From NCBI GenBank assembly GCA_902805475.1, contig CADCSX010000006.1, positions 2,852,001-2,916,000 on the forward strand: a stretch of DNA of 64,000 nt. Reading direction: 5' to 3'. Shown here in pieces: positions 58,545 through 64,000 of the stretch. The notes beneath the pieces were generated by a model. The model was given only the letters and a program-made list of their open reading frames with translations. It did no database searches and was not told the origin of the DNA. The position numbers were made by a program, and so were the translations under genes. Position 1 is the first letter of the stretch; each line of letters opens with the position of its first letter. Source of the stretch: Entonaema liquescens (taxonomy: Eukaryota > Ascomycota > Sordariomycetes > Xylariales > Xylariaceae).

Positions 58545-59582
58545 GTTGGTGATGGATATCAATAAATAAAAGAATCAATCGAAAGAAAAAAAGAAAAAAA
58601 GATGGTCGGTTTCTCGAGGAGATAGCTCGCGAAGAATGCAGTCCTTTTGTAGTAAGTTGGATGATAATGTTATCTTAGTGATTGTCTTATTGAATGTAGA
58701 TGGAGTGGGGTCGGAACCTTTATTGTGGGGCGAATGCAGGAGCGACCCTGCGAATAGGACGGAGAGCAGGTTGAATTAGCAAACAATTCGGGAAAGTACG
58801 CTAGGAAGGTACGCTAAGGAAGGTGCCTTAAGTGTTACCTTAGGTAGGTACATGCAATGCTAATGTTACCTACCTGCACGTGTGCATGCGTACCTGCATT
58901 GCCTACCAAGATACAGATCTAAAATACCTACGTAATGACACACCTGTCAATGTAAAAATAGAGTTCTTCCTGTGACCTTATCTATATTTTGGTATGCTAA
59001 AAATGTCAAGCTTCAGCAACGACACCTGAGTCACAACAGTTTGAGGAACCTTCAGTGGGATGCTATCTACATAATACGGGATTGTCTGCACCTTCTCCCC
59101 CTTTTAGTATTAGATCACAGTGTTCACCAAGTACAGTAGCAGTTGCAGTTGCATAATCCCGTACAGTACAAACATTGTAACCTAACTTCATCCACGAACA
59201 TCAAGATGCGCCTTCCCTTATTTAAGGTTGCCATGGAAAAAAAAATAAGACCCGTATCATAGAACTTCTTTAGCAAAACGTACCTGCCTAGGGAAATTTT
59301 AGATATACTAACGATATGTATTTAATTATAAACTTCCACTTCTCAAAGATCGCAATCATTTCGCATTAAGCGTGGTTCGCACTTTCAGCCTTCCAAGCAC
59401 AATTCGAAGTCACCATTAGCACCTTTCACAAGTCAAGTTTTGACTTTAGGTATGTTAGATCCCCCATGCTTCCATAACTTAAGCCGGCGGGTAAAAGTGG
59501 AACAGATCTGCCTTTGCGAAGACCCTTGTCCAAGCTAATGCATATTGTTTCTATCTTTAGCCCAGGGCCCTGTTCGCCGACC
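58545..59582. other. Intergenic
   Basis: About 1 kb. Purine-rich leader next to the DUF3632 start, then a cluster of TACCTA/TAGGTA motifs at 58797-58911. No gene I can support. Confidence 0.5.
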
Positions 59583-60319
59583 ATGGGTGACACAAGCAAC
59601 AACAAAGACGAAAATGAAACTCGAGAAAAGAAACGCCCACCTCCCATCAATACCGCGATTGCGGCTCAGTCATGGGATGAAGATGAAGATGAAGATGAAT
59701 ATGCCGAGCCACCTCTTACTGGAGATTCGGTAGTAAGTTTTAATACTCTAGTTAGTTATAACTAATCCGAACCAAGAATTATAAATATGGAGACATTCCT
59801 AACTCCCACTTTCTAGTATTCATGTACCAAGCTAGATAGTGATCACCCACATCGCTATTTAAGTGCAAAGAAGTACGCCGCCAGGCCCAGGAGGCTCCGC
59901 GTCGGAAAATCTTTGACCATACAATTGGCAGACCCACGAAGTACCCTCAACGCTTCGAGAATACGGAGGAATTTCGGGGTCTACAGAGCCGAAGCCCGAG
60001 GAAAGAATACCCCTTGGTTCCAGGAACAGGCAACTGGGACCAGTTGTGCAAGGATAGATCAGGGCCGTCGAGAGTCATTTACAATCCTAGGCCAAGCACA
60101 CGTCGCGACTTTGACGTGCTCTACCACTCTAGCAGGGATCCTCGAGACTGTCGGCATGACTTTGAGACAGCAAACTATAGGTCGGCTAAACCGTCAAGCA
60201 AGCCCGCTCCCAACTCTTCGGCCGGAGAGGATCCAGCCGGGGATGATTCAGCTGAGGAGGATTCAACAGCCGCTTCTCCTGTATTTCCACCCTTTAATAA
60301 TATTTCTCATTTGAGTTGA
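59583..60319 (+). CDS. Candidate intracellular T1/N1-type ribonuclease-like protein
   Basis: Exon 1 (59583-59732) starts at a well-placed ATG (CCATGG) and encodes a polar head with an acidic run (WDEDEDEDEYAE). Exon 2 in one frame (59864-60319, acceptor TTTAAG) reads CKEVRRQAQEAPRRK, KYPQRFEN, KEYPLVPGTG, SGPSRVIYNP, FDVLYHSSRDP, then an acidic tail; 201 residues in total. The series Tyr77-Pro-Gln79, Glu98, Arg120, His138 has the order and approximate spacing of the T1-type guanyl ribonuclease catalytic set (Tyr38, His40, Glu58, Arg77, His92), with Gln where His40 is expected. Cys51 and Cys144 bracket the domain, as the long disulfide does. No signal peptide. A better-looking splice acceptor (TTTCTAG, ending 59816) enters a different open frame, so the model is uncertain and the gene may be frameshifted. 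Confidence 0.45.
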
Positions 60320-62893
60320 ATCCAAGCTAACAAGACATTAGCAAGCAAGCAGTTAAAACCTTCAGCATTGACGTTGGCATTCTTATGGATGAAAGAACCC
60401 CCGTGGCTTACCCGAGACCATCAATCCTTAGCGGTGCCATAAATCCTGGTCATCGGATGCGCAAGCTGAAAACGCAATAACCTTAAGGAAGGTGTTCTTG
60501 GAGGTAGATATAGCATTGATGGAGAGGCTATTTTACGAATAGGGTGGCTTTTCAACTAACGAGATTGGCTTGGAAGGTATCAGAGAGGTTTATATGTACA
60601 TATGGACATCTTAGGATAGTCTCTCCTGTCATACGTTTAGAGGAGCCCAGCAGAGAAATTGACACCCGACGTAAAGTCCACTAGTAGTTGCACAGTCTGA
60701 TCCTTATTTGGCAACCACCTTTTGATTATAAACGAACTAATTTCAGCCCTGCTTTTAGCCTCATAGCATGGTAATAGACAGCATTGCTATAGTCGACTAT
60801 GTATATAAATTAGGGTAAGTGAATAACTTTTTCACTCTTCCTTTATTCTTCTTGCTGAATAGGTAGCGAGGTAGTTACTAAACCCGACAATACCAAGCTA
60901 GCTACCTAGGTATGTCATATCAGTGTGAGAATATCATCCCTTTGAATATATATGGCCTATCCGTTACTGCCTCTAATATACTATCAGGCAAATCAAATTG
61001 TCAACTCAGTACTACAGAGTTTCTAACTAGATCTTTGGACTAGGTATTTAGAGGAACCAGAAGAACTAGAACGAACTAGAATGAAACCTTACGTGATACG
61101 ATGGGTATGTTATTGTGCAATTGAATACTTGTACAACCTAAGACTTTAAGCTCAATATTTTTGACGGCTTGTAATTATATCCAACCAGGTAAACTGATCA
61201 GCATATACCAGAGTCGAGAAAGCAAGACATTACCCTAACTATACCAACTACACATTCTAGGATAACTATGAGATGGCTTACCTTTGGCTTGTTTTCTAAC
61301 CTTCGCCTTTACTCCCTCCGCCCACTAATTCTAAGCCTAACGCTCTGACATACATTTCCTGTGGTGTACGTATATAATCACTCAGGTCATTGTGATGCCC
61401 TGAGCTTTATAGATACAAGGTAAACGCAGGCGTAGAGTCACCATAATATTCGTCAAGAATGGTGGCGATTTTTTGTTCGGAATTGAATGAACACGGCATA
61501 CACAAGCGTGTAGGAAGCGTCAGGGAAAATATTCCGAGAATCAAAACTTGGGCACCGTGTGAATGACTAGACTAGGTAGCTTCGTTTAAAGGAAATAAAA
61601 TTTAGAAATGATAGAATCAACTTAACCAACAAGGATTATAAGCAGATTCTCCATATGCCTATCGCTGAGGATATAAATTTCGTATTATCGGCCTTCCGAG
61701 TGTATATACCTAATAGTAAGGAATAGCTACATAGTATATCCTAAGCCTTTATGATAGTGGGTGCCAATTTGAAGAGCCCCATCGGACCGGGGTATATCAA
61801 GGGTGCTTTAGTTGCCACGCCGGTTTGCTTACTTAAAGCGTGTAAGTTTACTGCTTAAGCGGTTGTGAGCCGATAACATTCTACCTAATGCGATAGTCGT
61901 GTGATCAGTCTTCGTTTCAAAACCGATTATAGGGTTATTTACGTTAGGTAAATTGACTGGAGCATGCCGAGCACTTATTGTATTGGTATAGTCTGAGGTT
62001 TAAATCCTAATAATTAACCAGATTTTCAGGAAACTTTAAGGGGCCGGTAAATGATGGACAACTGATTATTGAGGCCTTAGGATTACCACAGAGAAAATAT
62101 ACGGCAACTATATTCACTTGACTTTGATTCGGAGCTAAAGATGCTCCATTAGGACTATTCTATGCCAGGTCAAGTACTAGAGTACGGAGAAGGTGTTGTA
62201 ATTTCTCTCAAATCTTGTTCATTGGAGCATATTTATACGACTCCTACACCCCACTAATTCCATAGGGCTGCACGCATGGACTCGCCTAACCAGCTAGCTG
62301 CCGACGAATTCGGCAATGGAGTAGCTGAACACGGCCCTCTGATACGTCAGCAGTACGGGCCCTGAACTAGCTGAGCAGCCCTAGTCCCCAGGCTTAAACT
62401 AATAGAGATAAATGAATGCCGATCTTGATCTCCTGAATGGGCATACGATAAGAATATCCATCTATGGGCTTGAGCGCTGTGATTCAATATAGGGACATAA
62501 CGATATTATGCATACCGCTCATCTAGCAACTCGTCTTTTTTGAATGCATAATGATACTTAGATGAGAAGGCGGGTACCGAACTATTGGGTTGAGGCTACT
62601 CATTGAAGATACCCTGGAATATGTCCCGTTTTCAGTATCGCGTCGAGCGTGGTACGGGTTTACCCATGATAGAGAACATCTTATGATTTCGAGAATGCCA
62701 ATGGAGAATACTATAAAGCCCATCTAACATTCCCTTCACTTGGCGATTCTCTTTTTCACCTCACCCGCAATCCCATTCGCTCCTTTCACCACTCGGACCA
62801 GCCTCTCGTTAAGATACCAGTCACTCGTTCGGCATTAATCCAGTACCTACATAATACATAATTACCTACTCACCGAAACCTCAACGAGCCAAA
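60320..62893. other. 2.6-kb gene-poor stretch
   Basis: No supportable gene. The motif GCTACCTAGGTATG lies at 60901-60914. Only short frames, for example 62523-62723, without features. The last 150 bases, pyrimidine-rich (CTCTTTTTCACCTCACC-like), are the probable promoter and leader of the secreted-protein gene. Confidence 0.5.
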
Positions 62894-63157
62894 ATGAAGT
62901 TCACCACCAGCATCTCTCTCATCGCTGCCCTTTGCGGCTTCACAGCAGCAGCTCCCTCGCCTGCGCCCGCGTCTGTCTTGCTCCCCCGGGAGGACTGCCC
63001 CAACGGCGGCAACTGGAACCACTGCGAGCTCGGCGGCCTGTACGTCGTGTGTGTCAACGGCCACGCTACCAAGTACACCTGCAGCGGAGGCTGCCAGGCC
63101 ATCTGCCCCGTAGGCCAGCCTTGCACGCCTCGATGCGATAATGGCCGCTTGGCCTAA
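62894..63157 (+). CDS. Small secreted cysteine-rich protein (effector-like)
   Basis: Intronless, 87 residues, ATG at 62894 in AAAATGAAG context after a pyrimidine-rich leader. Signal peptide MKFTTSISLIAALCGFTAA with likely cleavage near residues 19-20; a short Pro/Ala pro-segment (PSPAPASVLLPR) that could be cut after the Arg by a Kex2-like protease; mature domain of about 55 residues with eight cysteines (DC, HC, VC, TC, GGC, IC, PC, RC), enough for four disulfides. GC-rich codon use contrasts with the AT-rich flanks. Size, even cysteine count and isolation in gene-poor DNA are typical of secreted fungal effectors or antimicrobial peptides; activity is not known. No named family recognised. 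Confidence 0.8.
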   Translation: MKFTTSISLIAALCGFTAAAPSPAPASVLLPREDCPNGGNWNHCELGGLYVVCVNGHATKYTCSGGCQAICPVGQPCTPRCDNGRLA

Positions 63158-63803
63158 AGGAATTGTGTAAAGATGAATACATAGTGGGAATAGGAGGTAG
63201 AATAGGGACCGACCGGGGAGGAGGGATATATCCAAGTTTAATTCAGTCAAGCCATAGTTGAATATAACCCTCCACCACCAAAAATTACATTTCCTTAGTT
63301 GGAAATATGTTTCACCAGTGAATTGTGTGAATGTTGAGCAGTCATCACTTGATCTGTATAGATACAAAATAAACGTGGGAACACCATAGTTGTAATAAAA
63401 CAACAATTGTTTTATTTCTTTTTGGTTAACTATTTATCTATACTATAACTCCTTTTTTTTTGTGTGGTTTCATAATTTTCCATTTTCTTTCTTGTTTCTT
63501 TATCCTCTGAGCCTCTCAACTGCGTGGCTGTTCCTCCTTTGTCGTCAGGGCGATAATTAAAATAAGAGAAACGTCGTCGAATTCATCTGTGTGCGATGGA
63601 ATGGGCGATATATAACGTAGTGGAAGCACAGATTTAGATATCTCCGTACCTCAGTAGGAAAAAAGGGGAGGGGATGTTGTCGCGCCCAGGCCACCTTATC
63701 GTGGAAGTCGACCTACATCTCATAAGTTTAGTATTTCGACACCTAACTACAATGAGTTTCAAACTTACCCTTATTCTCTGAGGTACGGAAGAGTGGCTCT
63801 GGA
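63158..63803. other. 3' flank and intergenic DNA
   Basis: AT-rich, with T-runs near 63450-63462. Large minus-strand frames here (62870-63406) are the antisense of the secreted-protein gene and its 3' region and are not called. Confidence 0.5.
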
Positions 63804-64000
63804 CTAGGCTTCGCGGCTTCGCGCCAGTTGTTCCCTCCACCAAATGGTGTAGCCCATGTCCGCTTCGCTTATATCCCATAGGTCGATTAGACATAATATG
63901 ATAGCGGTGATGAGCTGATCGTCAAGCTCCAGAATATCCGCATCATGACCCTCCCAAAATTGTAGCTGATCCATTAATGTTTCAGCTCGATGGGCATCGC
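63804..64000 (-). CDS. C-terminal fragment of a gene running off the right edge
   Basis: An open minus-strand frame enters at the window edge (first full codon at 63998) and reads 64 residues to TAG at 63804-63806, including AETLMDQLQFWEGHDAD, ELDDQLITAIILCLIDLWDI and MGYTIWWREQLA. The helical hydrophobic pattern resembles the middle-homology region of fungal zinc-cluster transcription factors, but this is a weak guess. A GGTAAG donor further on (63767-63772) may mean a further exon. Partial; function not assignable. Confidence 0.4.
   Translation of the reverse strand, partial: DAHRAETLMDQLQFWEGHDADILELDDQLITAIILCLIDLWDISEADMGYTIWWREQLARSREA

Noticed and set aside
62870..63406. 178-codon minus-strand frame
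   Set aside because: Antisense of the secreted-protein gene; openness follows its GC-rich codons.
1..64000. tRNA, rRNA or CRISPR features
   Set aside because: I scanned for box-B-like GTTCGAATCC sequences, rRNA cores and regularly spaced repeats and found none convincing; nuclear fungal DNA is not expected to hold CRISPR arrays.

Overview
This window is nuclear DNA of a filamentous ascomycete, most likely a Sordariomycete. Genes are separated by long AT-leaning intergenic DNA and interrupted by short introns (about 50-160 bp) with GT(A/G)NGT-like donors, CTAAC-like branch sites and YAG acceptors. It holds fungal-restricted families (DUF3632, DUF7730-like, a fungal STAND/NACHT-ankyrin relic, a fungal P450) and an AT-saturated block at the left edge that looks like repeat DNA mutated by RIP. 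All gene models were built by eye from reading frames, splice signals and family motifs; no database search was run. Layout: 0.8-2.4 kb, a Pch1/K-type cyclin; 3.1-4.4 kb, Dus4 tRNA-dihydrouridine synthase (minus), divergent from ade2 (4.9-7.0 kb, purine synthesis); 8.1-9.3 kb, a pyridoxal-reductase-like aldo-keto reductase; 12.3-15.0 kb, a long disordered fungal protein; 16.0-19.6 kb, a Rad5/16-group SNF2 ATPase; 20.5-24.4 kb, a decayed NACHT-ankyrin immune-receptor-type gene; 24.7-25.8 kb, a cysteine-rich single-pass membrane protein; 28.8-29.6 kb, a DUF7730-like protein. Between 25.8 and 32.9 kb there is little coding potential. From 32.9 to 51.6 kb the DNA is gene-rich: a twin GRF-type zinc-finger protein, an M28/Vps70-like transmembrane peptidase homologue, retromer Vps35, an FAD monooxygenase, a MYND plus pRiA4b-ORF3-like protein, a Kes1-type oxysterol-binding protein and a GT31-like Golgi glycosyltransferase. 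A 560-bp inverted-repeat element (MITE-like, TA-flanked) lies at 52.1-52.7 kb, followed by a cytochrome P450 (53.4-55.3 kb), an unknown protein, a DUF3632 protein, and at 59.6-60.3 kb a two-exon locus whose second exon carries the ordered catalytic residues of a T1/N1-type guanyl ribonuclease, except for one substituted histidine. At 62.9 kb an isolated 87-codon gene encodes a small secreted eight-cysteine protein (effector-like). A minus-strand coding fragment runs off the right edge. Function across the window is mostly housekeeping (purine and tRNA metabolism, transcription kinase cyclin, chromatin remodelling, vacuole/retromer/lipid traffic, Golgi glycosylation) with accessory inserts (NLR relic, MITE, secreted protein, RNase-like locus). 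The P450 and the FAD monooxygenase are not accompanied by a backbone synthase, so I do not call a secondary-metabolite cluster. The most interesting items are the RNase-T1-like locus with competing frames, the start codon split by an intron in the GRF protein, the MITE, the in-frame stop before an acidic tail in the cyclin, and the decayed NLR.
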